Assembly: GCA_963832355.1 (NCBI GenBank)
Contig: CAWHTX010000002.1
Span: forward strand, 1-64,000
DNA: 64,000 nucleotides
Source of the DNA: DATFVA01 sp963832355
GTDB lineage: Bacteria > Bacteroidota > Ignavibacteria > Ignavibacteriales > Ignavibacteriaceae
Reading direction: 5' to 3'
The position numbers were made by a program, and so were the translations under genes. This document shows positions 25,514-34,765 of the stretch, in pieces (the first letter of the stretch is position 1; every line of letters starts with the position of its first letter). The notes beneath the pieces are model-generated. The model searched no databases, had not been told where the DNA came from, and was given only the letters and a program-made list of their open reading frames with translations.

Positions 25514-28349
25514 TTTTCTTTACGACTATCCAATCATTATAATTAACATTAAGCCTCCTCCTCCTGACCGGCTTACTGTATAGAACAGTTTTGCCCGGAA
25601 GGACAGGGATGCCGACTATACCGCGCGGAATTCCTTTCTTTATTTTAACAGGCAGTCTGAATACTTTTTCACCAGCAATGATCTCCGCCTGTTCATCCTG
25701 TTTAATACCGGAGGCGGCAACATCATCGGGATTCATCCACAGGCAGAGTTCAGGGATCACTTCGTTAACGGCAGGTGCTTCTGCACTTAATTCCTCTGAA
25801 CCAAAGATGTGGTAAACGGGCACTGCCAGGTATTCATCTTTCCGGCTCTCAAACCTTTTCAGCTGCAGGTCATAATAGCTTAAACCGGCAGATACATTTC
25901 TTTCGAATAATCTTCTTCCCGGGTCGCCGCCATGCAGCGGTCCCCCCACTTCGATCTGGTATTTATTTATTGATTGAACCGAATTCCATCCGGGTGACCA
26001 GAAATATGGGATCATCGATGAAGGCGGTTCTCCTCTGTAGCCTTCCATGGTGAAAGTCAGCGGTGAATCCGGATCGTCCGGAGGCTTTGGTTCACTAACA
26101 TTTACATCTGCACGCATTGCAGTCCTGCCGCTGAACCGGTGAGGTTCACGCGGGATCTTTTGACCGGCTATCCTGAAACCGGGAGGAGGAGTAATTGTAG
26201 TAATATCCTTTAGAACCGGGACTGCTGCTGCTATTTCTTCCAAAAGATCTTCATAACTTATTTCAGCAGTTTGGGAAACAAGGTTTTCAGCAGTACTTTT
26301 CTTTCCCTGTTCACCGGCCTCACCAGGTGCTTTTCCTGATGCGTCGTTTTCTAGTTCATTCCCGGAACCGGAAGCAGAATTGGATGTCTCCGCATCGGGT
26401 GAGACAACAGATAAGAGCCTTGCCATTAACCGCCAGCTTTCCATAATCTCTTTATTGTCAGGCTTATAAACCTGGTAATACCTTTGAGCCCGTCCCTCGT
26501 TATTCACAAAGGTGCCGTCAGATTCCGCGAATGTTCCTGCCGGGATAATAATATCCGATATTTCAGTTGTCTCATTCTCAAGGCACTCGATCGTGACCAG
26601 TTTTGAATTCTCTGATAATCTCTTCGACAATTCCTCATCAAGTTCAGATAAATCGTTCTTCAGGTTTATCACAACTTTCTCTTTAACGTTCTGAAGAGAA
26701 TCAAGAGGTTTGCCGTCAAGCAGCATGAGTCCCACACTGTTGGCTTTTGGAAAGACAAAGCTGAGCGACAGGTCTTTCCCGCTCTTTTGCAATGCATTTG
26801 CGGCATTTACGGCAGAACTGATGACCTGCTCAGACAAACATCCTGTGCCGGTTATAATCAGCGGCTTCTCTGCATTGGAGAAGTCGTCATACACACGATC
26901 AACAAATTTTTTCTCATCTTCTGTAAGACTATCCGGCGCCTTAACCTTATTATCAAAACGTGAGGCAATGGCATTACCGATCCTTGAGATATCATCAGGC
27001 GCAAGAGATATTGTTAATGCTGATACCTCCTCCAGCTTTGTTGTATATGAAGATGCTACGTACAGCGGAAGCTTCTCTTCCTGTATAGCTTCACGCACAG
27101 CAGCTTCCTGCCAGGCAGGGACTTTCATCTTTTCCAGGAGACCGGGACGAGGCTTCTTAATCGCCTGTCTTACAGACAACGCCAGCATCGGTGCGGTATT
27201 AGTAATATCTTCGCCAAGGATAAGTACTGCATCCGCCTGTTCAATATCCTGAAGAGATGGTGAATGGAATGCACCGCTTCTCATTACCTCGAGCTGGAGC
27301 TTCTGAAGCCGGTACTGCTCAGGAGTGATTCCAAGGAAATAATTATCATCGCCTACAAGCTTTTTCAGCAGGTAATTTGCTTCCAGTGAAGCACGGGGCG
27401 ATCCGATGCCGATCACAGAATCACTATCTGAAATATATTCGTTTACATTCGTTATTGCGGTTTCAAGATCAAGACTCTCTTTACCGCCATCATTTTTCAT
27501 CTGTGCCTGTGTTATTCTTTTTTGGCTGTTCACAAATTCATAACCGAACCGTCCCCGGTCGCAAAGGAAATACCCGTTAACCTGATCGTTGTATCGGCTG
27601 AGAATTCTTCTGAGACTCCCGTATCTTTCACCCGCAATGGTATTGCAGCCAACACTGCAGTGCACACAGATGGAAGGTGCGGTTGTTAAATCCCACTTAC
27701 GGGTGTAATGCTGTTTAAGAGTTTTATCTGTAAAGACACCGGTCGGACAAACTTCAACAAGGTTGCCGCTGAACTCATTTTCCAGAACTCCGTCTTTATG
27801 TCGCCCAAAGAAAACATTATTATGAGCCGCAAAAGCATCAAGATCGCGTCCATCAGCATAATTCCTGTAGAATCTTACACAGCGGTAACACTGAATGCAC
27901 CTGTTCATTTCATGATTGACAAAGGGACCGAGATACTGGTTCCTGTATGTTCTTTTCTCAAACCTGAACCTTCTGTAATCGTGGCCGGACATAACAGTCA
28001 TATCCTGAAGATGACATTCGCCTCCTTCATCGCAGACAGGACAATCGTGCGGGTGGTTTGTCATCAGCCATTCGATTATCTCTGCACGGAAACCCACAGC
28101 TTCCGGGTTCTTAAGTGAAATGATCGTACCGTCGGATGCCGGTTCCATACATGCCATTACAAGCTTGCCTTTGTCATCGTTCTCGTCTTTGTATTTGATG
28201 ATAGCACATTGTCTGCAGGCTCCTACCGATCCCATCGCCGGGTGCCAGCAGAAATACGGCAGGTTGTAGCCGAGAGAAAGGCACACATGCAGCAAATTCT
28301 GCTTTTCGTCTACTTCGTGTTTAACTCCATCTATTGTTATAACAGCCAA
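25503..28349 (-). CDS. nuoG: NADH-quinone oxidoreductase subunit G
   Basis: 948 aa from TTG 28349. This start is chosen because GGAG lies five bases upstream, it follows the nuoF stop by one base, and it begins the standard [2Fe-2S] domain (AVITIDGVKHEV). Clusters: N1b (CWHPAMGSVGACRQC), N3 His/Cys site (HPHDCPVCDEGGECHLQD), ferredoxin-like N4/N5 region (CIQCYRCVRFYR), and a CVHCSVGCN motif like the N7 site. A molybdopterin-oxidoreductase-like body without expected cofactor activity follows. Between about residues 670 and 710 there is a Ser/Gly/Glu/Asn-rich linker absent from most homologues. Acts in the NADH-oxidising peripheral arm. Confidence 0.96.
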   Translation of the reverse strand: MAVITIDGVKHEVDEKQNLLHVCLSLGYNLPYFCWHPAMGSVGACRQCAIIKYKDENDDKGKLVMACMEPASDGTIISLKNPEAVGFRAEIIEWLMTNHPHDCPVCDEGGECHLQDMTVMSGHDYRRFRFEKRTYRNQYLGPFVNHEMNRCIQCYRCVRFYRNYADGRDLDAFAAHNNVFFGRHKDGVLENEFSGNLVEVCPTGVFTDKTLKQHYTRKWDLTTAPSICVHCSVGCNTIAGERYGSLRRILSRYNDQVNGYFLCDRGRFGYEFVNSQKRITQAQMKNDGGKESLDLETAITNVNEYISDSDSVIGIGSPRASLEANYLLKKLVGDDNYFLGITPEQYRLQKLQLEVMRSGAFHSPSLQDIEQADAVLILGEDITNTAPMLALSVRQAIKKPRPGLLEKMKVPAWQEAAVREAIQEEKLPLYVASSYTTKLEEVSALTISLAPDDISRIGNAIASRFDNKVKAPDSLTEDEKKFVDRVYDDFSNAEKPLIITGTGCLSEQVISSAVNAANALQKSGKDLSLSFVFPKANSVGLMLLDGKPLDSLQNVKEKVVINLKNDLSELDEELSKRLSENSKLVTIECLENETTEISDIIIPAGTFAESDGTFVNNEGRAQRYYQVYKPDNKEIMESWRLMARLLSVVSPDAETSNSASGSGNELENDASGKAPGEAGEQGKKSTAENLVSQTAEISYEDLLEEIAAAVPVLKDITTITPPPGFRIAGQKIPREPHRFSGRTAMRADVNVSEPKPPDDPDSPLTFTMEGYRGEPPSSMIPYFWSPGWNSVQSINKYQIEVGGPLHGGDPGRRLFERNVSAGLSYYDLQLKRFESRKDEYLAVPVYHIFGSEELSAEAPAVNEVIPELCLWMNPDDVAASGIKQDEQAEIIAGEKVFRLPVKIKKGIPRGIVGIPVLPGKTVLYSKPVRRRRLNVNYNDWIVVKKNDS

Positions 28350-28350
28350 T

Positions 28351-29628
28351 TTATCTCCAGGGACAACTTTTATTATTAATATGTTCTTCAAAATCTTTCC
28401 GGAAATATTTAAGAGCACTCTGCAGAGGCTCAGCCGCGCCGGGAGCCAGGGCGCAGAATGTATTCCCGGGACCTAATCTTTTTGCATGCATTTCAAGCAG
28501 ATCCAGGTCTTCCATCTTTCCGTTACCGTCATCAATTGCTTTCAATATTTTTTCTACCCACGGCAGACCTTCCCTGCAGGGTGTACACCAGCCGCAGGAT
28601 TCCTGGGCAAAGAAATGTTCAAGGTTATGAACCATTGCAACGGGACAGGTTTTATCATCAAGGACTATCATGGTACCTGTACCCATACGACTGCCGTACT
28701 TCTGAAGGCTTGTAAAATCCATTGCTACATCCATATCCTTCTCAATAACAAAATCCGTGGATGCACCACCCGGGAGAGCCGCTCTTAACTTATAGCCGTC
28801 AAGCATTCCACCGGCAAGATCTTCTATGATTTCGCGCATAGGAGTGCCCATCGGAAGTTCCCATAGTCCCGGCTTCTTAACCCTTCCGCTTACACCGTAC
28901 AATTTCGTTCCGCCCCCGCCTTTTTCATCAGACAGGGATAGTTTCTGAAACCATTCGGCCCCGTTATTAATTATCCCGGGCACACAACTGATCGTCTCTA
29001 CGTTATTTACTATTGAAGGCTTACCAAAAAGACCACTGGTCTGAGGATATGGAGGCTTTGCTCTTGGTGTTGCTCTCTTCCCTTCAAGCGCATTCAGCAA
29101 CCCGGTTTCCTCACCGCACATATAGCGGCCGACGCTTGTATGCAGTGCCATATCCAGCGAATAATCACTACCAAGAATATTCTTTCCAAGGTAGCCGGCA
29201 TTGTAAGCCTCGCTGATAGCTTTTGTAACAGTTTTAGCTGAAGTCTTGTATGCCCAGCGCAGGAAGATAAAAGCTTTGTCTGCCTGTATTGCATAAGAAC
29301 TGAGGATCATTCCTTCAATAAGAAGATGGGGATCATTCTCCAGAATAAGCCTGTCTTTAAACGTGCCGGGTTCCATTTCATCGGCATTACATAACATATA
29401 CTTATGGGGGAAATCCTCTCCCATCGGGACGAAGCTCCACTTCATTCCTGTTGAAAATCCTGCTCCCCCTCGTCCCATAAGATTCGCATCCTTCACCAAT
29501 TTCTGCACGTCCTGGGGCTTCATCTTAAGTACCTTTTTGACGGCCTGGTATCCACCATTCTTTTCGTAGTCCTTAAGACTTACAGGCGTCTCAAACGCTT
29601 CCATATTTCGGGTTAAAGGTTTATCCAT
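28351..29628 (-). CDS. nuoF: NADH-quinone oxidoreductase subunit F
   Basis: 425 aa from ATG 29628 (GAAGAG upstream); an in-frame TTG at 29640 is less likely. It carries the NADH/FMN site motifs GRGGAGFSTGMKW (about 52-64) and CNADEMEPGTFKDR, and the N3 cluster ligands in ESCGWCTPCREG with a distal Cys in GNTFCALAPGA. It takes hydride from NADH to FMN and starts the electron chain. It lies one base upstream of nuoG and 46 bases after nuoE. Confidence 0.97.
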   Translation of the reverse strand: MDKPLTRNMEAFETPVSLKDYEKNGGYQAVKKVLKMKPQDVQKLVKDANLMGRGGAGFSTGMKWSFVPMGEDFPHKYMLCNADEMEPGTFKDRLILENDPHLLIEGMILSSYAIQADKAFIFLRWAYKTSAKTVTKAISEAYNAGYLGKNILGSDYSLDMALHTSVGRYMCGEETGLLNALEGKRATPRAKPPYPQTSGLFGKPSIVNNVETISCVPGIINNGAEWFQKLSLSDEKGGGGTKLYGVSGRVKKPGLWELPMGTPMREIIEDLAGGMLDGYKLRAALPGGASTDFVIEKDMDVAMDFTSLQKYGSRMGTGTMIVLDDKTCPVAMVHNLEHFFAQESCGWCTPCREGLPWVEKILKAIDDGNGKMEDLDLLEMHAKRLGPGNTFCALAPGAAEPLQSALKYFRKDFEEHINNKSCPWR

Positions 29629-29674
29629 ATTTCTCTTCAATTCAAGATTCGGTATTTGTCAATCAACATTTTCA

Positions 29675-30139
29675 TCATTCATACTTTTCCAAAATCGCGT
29701 CCAGTTTATCAGGACTCAGATCTCTATGCAGATCATCATCTATCATTAAAGCAGGTGCATGATCGCAGGTACCAAGACAAGGAATCGGAAGTAAAGTAAA
29801 ACGATCATCCTCTGTCGTTTCACCAAACGATATTCCAAGTCTTTGCTGCAGATACTCATATATTTTAAGGTAACCCACTATCCAGCAGCTTATGCTGTCG
29901 CAGACAAGAATTACATGCCGGCCCACAGGCTTCCTGAATACCAGGCTGTAGAACGTCGCCACACTGTCGAGTTCATCGACGGTCATATCCAGGTAATCAG
30001 CAATATCCTTTAAACTCTCATCGGATACCCATCGCTTGTTTCGCTGCACAATTTTAAGCGCCTCGATGCACCCGGCTCTCTTTGTCGGATAGTCCTTCAG
30101 GTGCTCGTCAATTTCCTTTTTTTCATCTTCCGTCAGCAT
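29675..30139 (-). CDS. nuoE: NADH-quinone oxidoreductase subunit E ([2Fe-2S])
   Basis: 154 aa, thioredoxin-like [2Fe-2S] protein. The four Cys ligands are in CDSISCWIVG (two) and PCLGTCDHAP (two). Length and spacing are standard for NuoE, which holds cluster N1a beside the FMN of NuoF. A 147-base spacer with no gene separates it from nuoCD. Confidence 0.96.
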   Translation of the reverse strand: MLTEDEKKEIDEHLKDYPTKRAGCIEALKIVQRNKRWVSDESLKDIADYLDMTVDELDSVATFYSLVFRKPVGRHVILVCDSISCWIVGYLKIYEYLQQRLGISFGETTEDDRFTLLPIPCLGTCDHAPALMIDDDLHRDLSPDKLDAILEKYE

Positions 30140-30286
30140 TAAACTTCAGTGTTATTATTAATTCTTAAAAAAAACATAATACCTGATTTCACATTCACGC
30201 ACATCAACTATCATTCGTTATCCATCCCTTATCTTATATCATCTTTACCTGCTTCCGGCAGGCAATTTCACATCATCCATATTCAT

Positions 30287-32029
30287 CTATCTGTCCACAT
30301 CCGCCAGTACAAAATCAATACTCCCCAGAATCGACAACAGGTCAGCCACAGTGTAGCCGCGACTTATATATGAGACCATCTGAATATGCGGAAACGAAGG
30401 AGTTCTTATTCTCACCCGGTAAGGAATTGTATCTCCGTTGCTTATAAGATAATAACCGTTATTTCCTTTCGAAGCTTCAACTCCTATAAATGCCTCACCG
30501 GGAGGAATAACCGGTCCCCAGCTCACATTCAGAAAATGAGTAATGAGCGTTTCAATATCGTGCATAGTATGCTCTTTTACCGGAGGTGTTGTAAGATGAT
30601 GTTCCGATTTATAATTTCCTTCAGGCATATTCTTCATACATTGTTCAATTATCCTCAGACTCTGCCGCATCTCCTCAATCCGCACAAGCGCTCTGTCGTA
30701 ACAATCACCGTTAATTGCGGTTGGTATATCAAAATCGAACTGATCATAGCCGGAATACGGACGCGTTTTACGGAAGTCCCACTCAAATCCTGTAGCACGA
30801 AGTCCGGGTCCGGTAATCCCCCACTCAACAGCTTCTTCAGTATCGTATACTCCAATCCCTATGGTTCTTGCTTTGAAGATCCGGTTTTTCATTATCATAT
30901 TATCATAATTTTTCAAACGCGGGGGGAAATAATCGATAAACTCCTTAACAAGTTTATCCCATCCCTTAGGCAGATCCTGTGCCACGCCTCCTATCCTGAA
31001 CCAGTTGGGATGCATCCTGTCGCCGGTAACCGCGCCGACGATATCAAATATCTTCTCGCGATCACTGAACATATAGAACACAGGCGACATCATACCGAGA
31101 TCCTGTGCAAAAGTACCATACCACACAAGGTGGGAGGCTATCCTGAAAAACTCACTCATCATCACACGAATAACCTGTGCACGGGGCGGGACATCAATAC
31201 CGGCCAGCTTTTCTACCGTAAGAACATAGGCAAGGTTGTTAAGTACGCCTCCCAGGTAATCAACACGGTCTGTATATGGTATAAACGTATGCCACGATTG
31301 TCTTTCACCCATCTTCTCGGCGCCGCGGTGATGATAACCAATTTCCGGAACCACGTGGAGGATCTCCTCGCCGTCAAGCTGAAGTACCAGGCGAAGGACA
31401 CCATGTGTACCGGGATGCTGGGGACCAAGGTTAAGAAACATAAACTGATCATTTTCATCTTCACGTTCAAGTCCCCATTCTTCCGGCTTAAACTCCAGTA
31501 CATCCTGCTCATACAAAGCCCTGTCTTCGGGCATTTGAAAAGGTCCCATTTCCGTTGCGCGCGCAGGATGTTCTTTCCTAAGCGGGTGGCCTTCCCACGT
31601 GTCCGGCATAAGAATACGCCGCAGGTTCGGATGCCCGTCAAACTTTATCCCGAACATATCGTAAACCTCGCGCTCGTACCAATCAGAATTCTGCCAGAGA
31701 CCTGTTAACGACGGCACCTCAGCATCCGTATCCATCAGAGGCACTTTTATCCTGGCGTCTTCATTCCGGTCGAAAGAAAGTAGATGGTATACTACTGTAA
31801 AATCATTAGCCTGTGATTCATTTCGTCTCGACCTTGTTCGTTCATCTATTGCCGTAAGATCGTAGAGCATTTTATAAGGTTTTGGAATATCATTCTTAAG
31901 GTAGGCCAGAACTTCAGGGAGATGTTCTCTCTGGATCCAGATTGTGGGTACGTCATCCCTGGTTTCCTCGAACCGGAATTCGTAATCGGAAAAATTATTT
32001 TTCAGTTCATTATAAAGTGAATTTTCCAT
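30287..32029 (-). CDS. nuoCD: Fused NADH-quinone oxidoreductase subunits C/D
   Basis: 580 aa. Residues 1-190 are the NuoC (30 kDa) domain, with its signature WYEREVYDMFGIKFDGHPNLRRIL-type residues at about 118-140. From about 195 the NuoD (49 kDa) domain begins, with LNLGPQHPGTHGVLRLVL and GYHHRGAEKMGE. The fusion occurs in several lineages, including E. coli, so it is not unusual. NuoD forms the quinone-reducing site with NuoB. It begins 22 bases after the nuoB stop. Confidence 0.97.
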   Translation of the reverse strand: MENSLYNELKNNFSDYEFRFEETRDDVPTIWIQREHLPEVLAYLKNDIPKPYKMLYDLTAIDERTRSRRNESQANDFTVVYHLLSFDRNEDARIKVPLMDTDAEVPSLTGLWQNSDWYEREVYDMFGIKFDGHPNLRRILMPDTWEGHPLRKEHPARATEMGPFQMPEDRALYEQDVLEFKPEEWGLEREDENDQFMFLNLGPQHPGTHGVLRLVLQLDGEEILHVVPEIGYHHRGAEKMGERQSWHTFIPYTDRVDYLGGVLNNLAYVLTVEKLAGIDVPPRAQVIRVMMSEFFRIASHLVWYGTFAQDLGMMSPVFYMFSDREKIFDIVGAVTGDRMHPNWFRIGGVAQDLPKGWDKLVKEFIDYFPPRLKNYDNMIMKNRIFKARTIGIGVYDTEEAVEWGITGPGLRATGFEWDFRKTRPYSGYDQFDFDIPTAINGDCYDRALVRIEEMRQSLRIIEQCMKNMPEGNYKSEHHLTTPPVKEHTMHDIETLITHFLNVSWGPVIPPGEAFIGVEASKGNNGYYLISNGDTIPYRVRIRTPSFPHIQMVSYISRGYTVADLLSILGSIDFVLADVDR

Positions 32030-32051
32030 AAAGTTGACTGAAGATGTAGTT

Positions 32052-32690
32052 TTATACTTCGTCAGGAGGACGTAATGTCTTCACCTTCATTCTTTCACTC
32101 CTTTTCTTTTCTCTCATAGAAATTTTAGGAGCTTTCTGAACTCCCTGGGGACCAATCGCCCAGCTTAAAGGTCTTTTTTCTTTACCGGCTGCTTCCCTCA
32201 GAAGTACCAGTCCTTCCAGAAATGCATCAGGACGGGGCGGACAACCGGGTACATACATATCAACCGGCATAAATTTGTCTACTCCCTGTACAACGCTGTA
32301 TATGTCGTACATTCCACCGGAGTTTGCACAGGATCCCATAGAAATCACCCAGCGCGGTTCCATCATTTGTTCGTATAGTCTTTTTATGACGGGAGCCATC
32401 TTTATGAAGACTGTCCCTGCGATGATCATTACATCTGCCTCTCTGGGGGTTCCCCGGATTACCTCCGCACCAAATCTTGAGATATCATACTTGCTGGTAA
32501 TACTTGTGGCCATCTCGACGTAACAGCAGGATAATCCGAAATTGAAAGGCCACATTGAGTTCTTCCTCCCCCACGCAATGAGCTCATCGAGCTTGCTCAG
32601 TACAACCGACTGCTGTACAGCCTGTTCAAATGAACCATTGCCCGCTATTGTTTTAACGGGGTCCATGGGATTTGTCAGCCACCACCTCAT
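32052..32690 (-). CDS. nuoB: NADH-quinone oxidoreductase subunit B
   Basis: 212 aa. Contains the N2 cluster ligands: GLSCCYVEMA (two adjacent Cys), MGSCANSGGMY and VPGCPPRPDA. N2 is the last cluster before quinone. The C-terminal extension (about 170-212) is basic and slightly longer than in many homologues. Followed by nuoCD. Confidence 0.97.
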   Translation of the reverse strand: MRWWLTNPMDPVKTIAGNGSFEQAVQQSVVLSKLDELIAWGRKNSMWPFNFGLSCCYVEMATSITSKYDISRFGAEVIRGTPREADVMIIAGTVFIKMAPVIKRLYEQMMEPRWVISMGSCANSGGMYDIYSVVQGVDKFMPVDMYVPGCPPRPDAFLEGLVLLREAAGKEKRPLSWAIGPQGVQKAPKISMREKKRSERMKVKTLRPPDEV

Positions 32691-32786
32691 CTGTTCATCC
32701 TGGTTTGCATAGTCCTGATTTTCATTAAATTAATAACTTCTATTGTATTGTAACCTTAATTATCTTTTATGCTCAAATTCAAATTC

Positions 32787-33230
32787 TTAATCTTTGATCT
32801 TCAACGACTTTCCTTTCAGCCGCTCGTGATAAACCTTGAGTATCTCTTTCCCCTTGGGACCAAAATCGAGCGCTCCAATCCTTAATTCATAAAGAAGAAC
32901 TACCAGTAGTATCCCGATAAAAATTGCAGCAGCTATGTATCCGCCCCATCCTAACTCACGGAATGCAATTGCCCAGGAGATGATAAAAGCCGTCTCCAGG
33001 TCAAATATCACAAAGAACATTGCGACTATATAAAAATGTACAGGGAAACGAACTCTTGCATCGCCTGTACTCTTTATACCTGATTCATAAATTGTGTCGG
33101 TTTGTTTCTCTCTGTGGTGTTGTCCCAGGAAATATGACGCAGCGACCATTCCTCCAACGATAAGGACAACCAGCCCTGCATACACTAGGAGAGGCCATAA
33201 TTCAAACTGAGAAGTTAAAGCTAAGGACAA
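32787..33230 (-). CDS. nuoA: NADH-quinone oxidoreductase subunit A
   Basis: 147 aa from TTG 33230, chosen because GGGAG lies seven to eight bases upstream; another TTG at 33287 would add an unusual 19-residue leader. Three membrane helices, with the conserved cytoplasmic-loop segment YESGIKSTGDARVRFPVHFYIVAMFFVIFDLETAFI split over helix 2. First gene of the complete 13-gene complex I operon that runs to 18269. A 96-base gap precedes nuoB. Confidence 0.93.
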   Translation of the reverse strand: MSLALTSQFELWPLLVYAGLVVLIVGGMVAASYFLGQHHREKQTDTIYESGIKSTGDARVRFPVHFYIVAMFFVIFDLETAFIISWAIAFRELGWGGYIAAAIFIGILLVVLLYELRIGALDFGPKGKEILKVYHERLKGKSLKIKD

Positions 33231-33460
33231 TATTCTTTCTCCCGGAGGTTTAGTGTTTTGAAAATAACATTCCTGCCTTATTTGCAAGCAAAATTATGGA
33301 AGAATAACCAAACGGATTGTGATGGGGATTAATAAGTACCCTTAGATATGATCCGGATGTGTCTTTTTTTTGAACTTATGAATATCTAATTGTTTGTGTA
33401 TATTTAATGGATATTTCTAAATAAGCTATAACAAAACATATGAATCAAAAGGTGATAAAA

Positions 33461-34156
33461 ATGAAAAAAATCCTCCCCCTTATTCTTTTAGCTATAATGG
33501 TTACGTTCACTGCCTGTGAAAATAAGAATGAAGAAGCAAATGAAAACCTTCCGGCCGGTACACATAAGATAACAGTAGCTGATTTCATTCAGACTCCAAA
33601 TTATACCTACATAAAGGCTGATGAAAACGGTAATGAGTTCTGGATTGCTGTAACCAGGATGCAGCCTGAAAAAGGTCAGACTCTCTACTTCTCAAAAAGT
33701 ATGGAAATGAAAAACTTCAAAAGCGATGCTCTTAACAGAACTTTTGAATCCGTTCTTTTTGTACAGGATGTATCGCCGACTCCCCCTTCAGCGGGACAGC
33801 CGGTAGGTCATCCCCAGGTGTATAACCAAACAAAGCAGGATGTAAATGTTCAGCCCTTAAAAGACGGTAAAACCGTTGCCCAGATCTATGAGCAGAAGGA
33901 TCAGCTGAACGGACAGATAGTAAAGGTTAAGGGTAAAGTTGTAAAATATAATCCCCATATTATGGGAAGGAACTGGATACATATTCAGGACGGAACCGGA
34001 AAAGATAATAATTTTGATCTGATGGTTACCAGTGCCGATTCTGCCAGAGCAGGCGAACTGGTTGTTGTTGAAGGTACAGTTGAGATCAACCAGGATTTCG
34101 GTGCCGGCTACGCATACCCCGTTCTTCTTTCAAATGCTAAAGTAAAAGCACAATAA
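33461..34156 (+). CDS. Lipoprotein with an OB-fold-like domain
   Basis: 231 aa from ATG 33461, chosen because AGGTGAT lies immediately upstream; ATG 33440 would be in frame too. Lipobox FTACENK (Cys about residue 18). Residues 30-95 form a beta-rich segment with Y.Y...DENG.EFWIAV. Residues 125-231 (GKTVAQIYEQKDQLNGQIVKVKGKVVKYNPHIMGRNWIHIQDGTG...VVEGTV) look like the OB-fold found in tRNA-anti/bacterial exported nucleotide-binding-like proteins. Precise role unknown. Monocistronic, closed by a good terminator at 34171. Confidence 0.85.
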   Translation: MKKILPLILLAIMVTFTACENKNEEANENLPAGTHKITVADFIQTPNYTYIKADENGNEFWIAVTRMQPEKGQTLYFSKSMEMKNFKSDALNRTFESVLFVQDVSPTPPSAGQPVGHPQVYNQTKQDVNVQPLKDGKTVAQIYEQKDQLNGQIVKVKGKVVKYNPHIMGRNWIHIQDGTGKDNNFDLMVTSADSARAGELVVVEGTVEINQDFGAGYAYPVLLSNAKVKAQ

Positions 34157-34170
34157 CCCATAAATTATAA

Positions 34171-34214
34171 GCGGGCAGATAATAGTCTTAAGACTTAACA
34201 ATCTGCCCGTTTTT
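34171..34214 (+). terminator. Rho-independent terminator after the OB-fold lipoprotein gene
   Basis: Nine-base-pair stem CGGGCAGAT / ATCTGCCCG (34172-34180 with 34201-34209) followed by TTTTT. The 20-base loop itself contains a small palindrome, AGTCTTAAGACT. It starts 15 bases after the stop codon. Confidence 0.92.
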
Positions 34215-34609
34215 CATTTCCCAGAATACGCCCTTCATACTTTCATATACAGAAAATCCCGGAGCAGCAGAAACAGCTCTGCCCGCCGGTAAGCAGACCG
34301 GTGATCCCTCCCGGGCGGCAGTTACCCGGATTCAGTCAGATTAAGCGGCGTCTCATCTCTGTGAATCATAATACACCCCTGCTATTTATCGATATGAGTT
34401 TACAAGCCCCATTTGCAAAGACGGGGGTGTAACTCATCTCCGGAATGGTTACCCAATTCCAGGGTAGTCACCCATCTCCGGAGCGTCAACCCTCCTCCAC
34501 CATGTTATCCGGCGGTTCATCCCTGCCGGCAGAAATACCCATCCATTCTCAATTCGGGGAAGGCAGGTGATCAGTTCAGTGCCTTTATTTGGCTTTTTGT
34601 ATACTAGTA

Positions 34610-34634
34610 TTATAGACGGTTCAAAGACGGTTCA
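34610..34634 (-). repeat. Tandem 11-mer repeat TTGAACCGTCT, copy 2
   Basis: On the minus strand two TTGAACCGTCT units stand in tandem, followed by ATAA; 23 of 25 positions match 16763-16787. TATAAT follows the second unit on this strand, so promoter-like activity is conceivable but unproven. Confidence 0.6.
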
Positions 34635-34711
34635 ACGCCATTTTGGGGGGTAAATTGATGAAATTTTAAACGATAATTGTTGAAATGTTAAACAATGATT
34701 TGTTGTTAATA

Positions 34712-34743
34712 GCGGCCCGACAAATCAACTTCACCGGGCCCGC
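34712..34743 (-). other. Hairpin downstream of maeB, possible terminator
   Basis: GCGGCCCG (34712-34719) can pair with CGGGCCCGC (34735-34743) with one bulged base. It lies 22 bases past the maeB stop. No run of T follows on the minus strand, so termination would have to be imperfect or factor-assisted. Confidence 0.4.
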
Positions 34744-34765
34744 TTCATTATAATAGGTATTTATC

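Larger units (their letters stand above)
34215..34765. other. Intergenic spacer between terminator and maeB
   Basis: About 550 bases without a credible gene. From 34250 to 34560 it is relatively GC-rich, with CATCTCCGGA repeated at 34435-34444 and 34473-34482 and several imperfect hairpins. At 34601-34610 there is a perfect ATACTAGTAT palindrome next to a tandem 11-mer repeat (34610-34634, minus). The rest is AT-rich. Confidence 0.6.

Noticed and set aside
30386..31708. Long open frame of 440 codons on the plus strand
   Set aside because: It lies exactly antisense to nuoCD, whose product has all expected complex I motifs. The antisense product shows no recognisable domain and has the composition of a shadow frame.
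34413..34607. 64-codon open frame in the spacer before maeB
   Set aside because: No start context, odd Pro/Cys/Ser composition, and it lies in repeat-like spacer sequence.
34601..34610. ATACTAGTAT palindrome as an attachment or recombination site
   Set aside because: Ten bases only, with no integrase, tRNA or duplicate copy nearby to support recombination.
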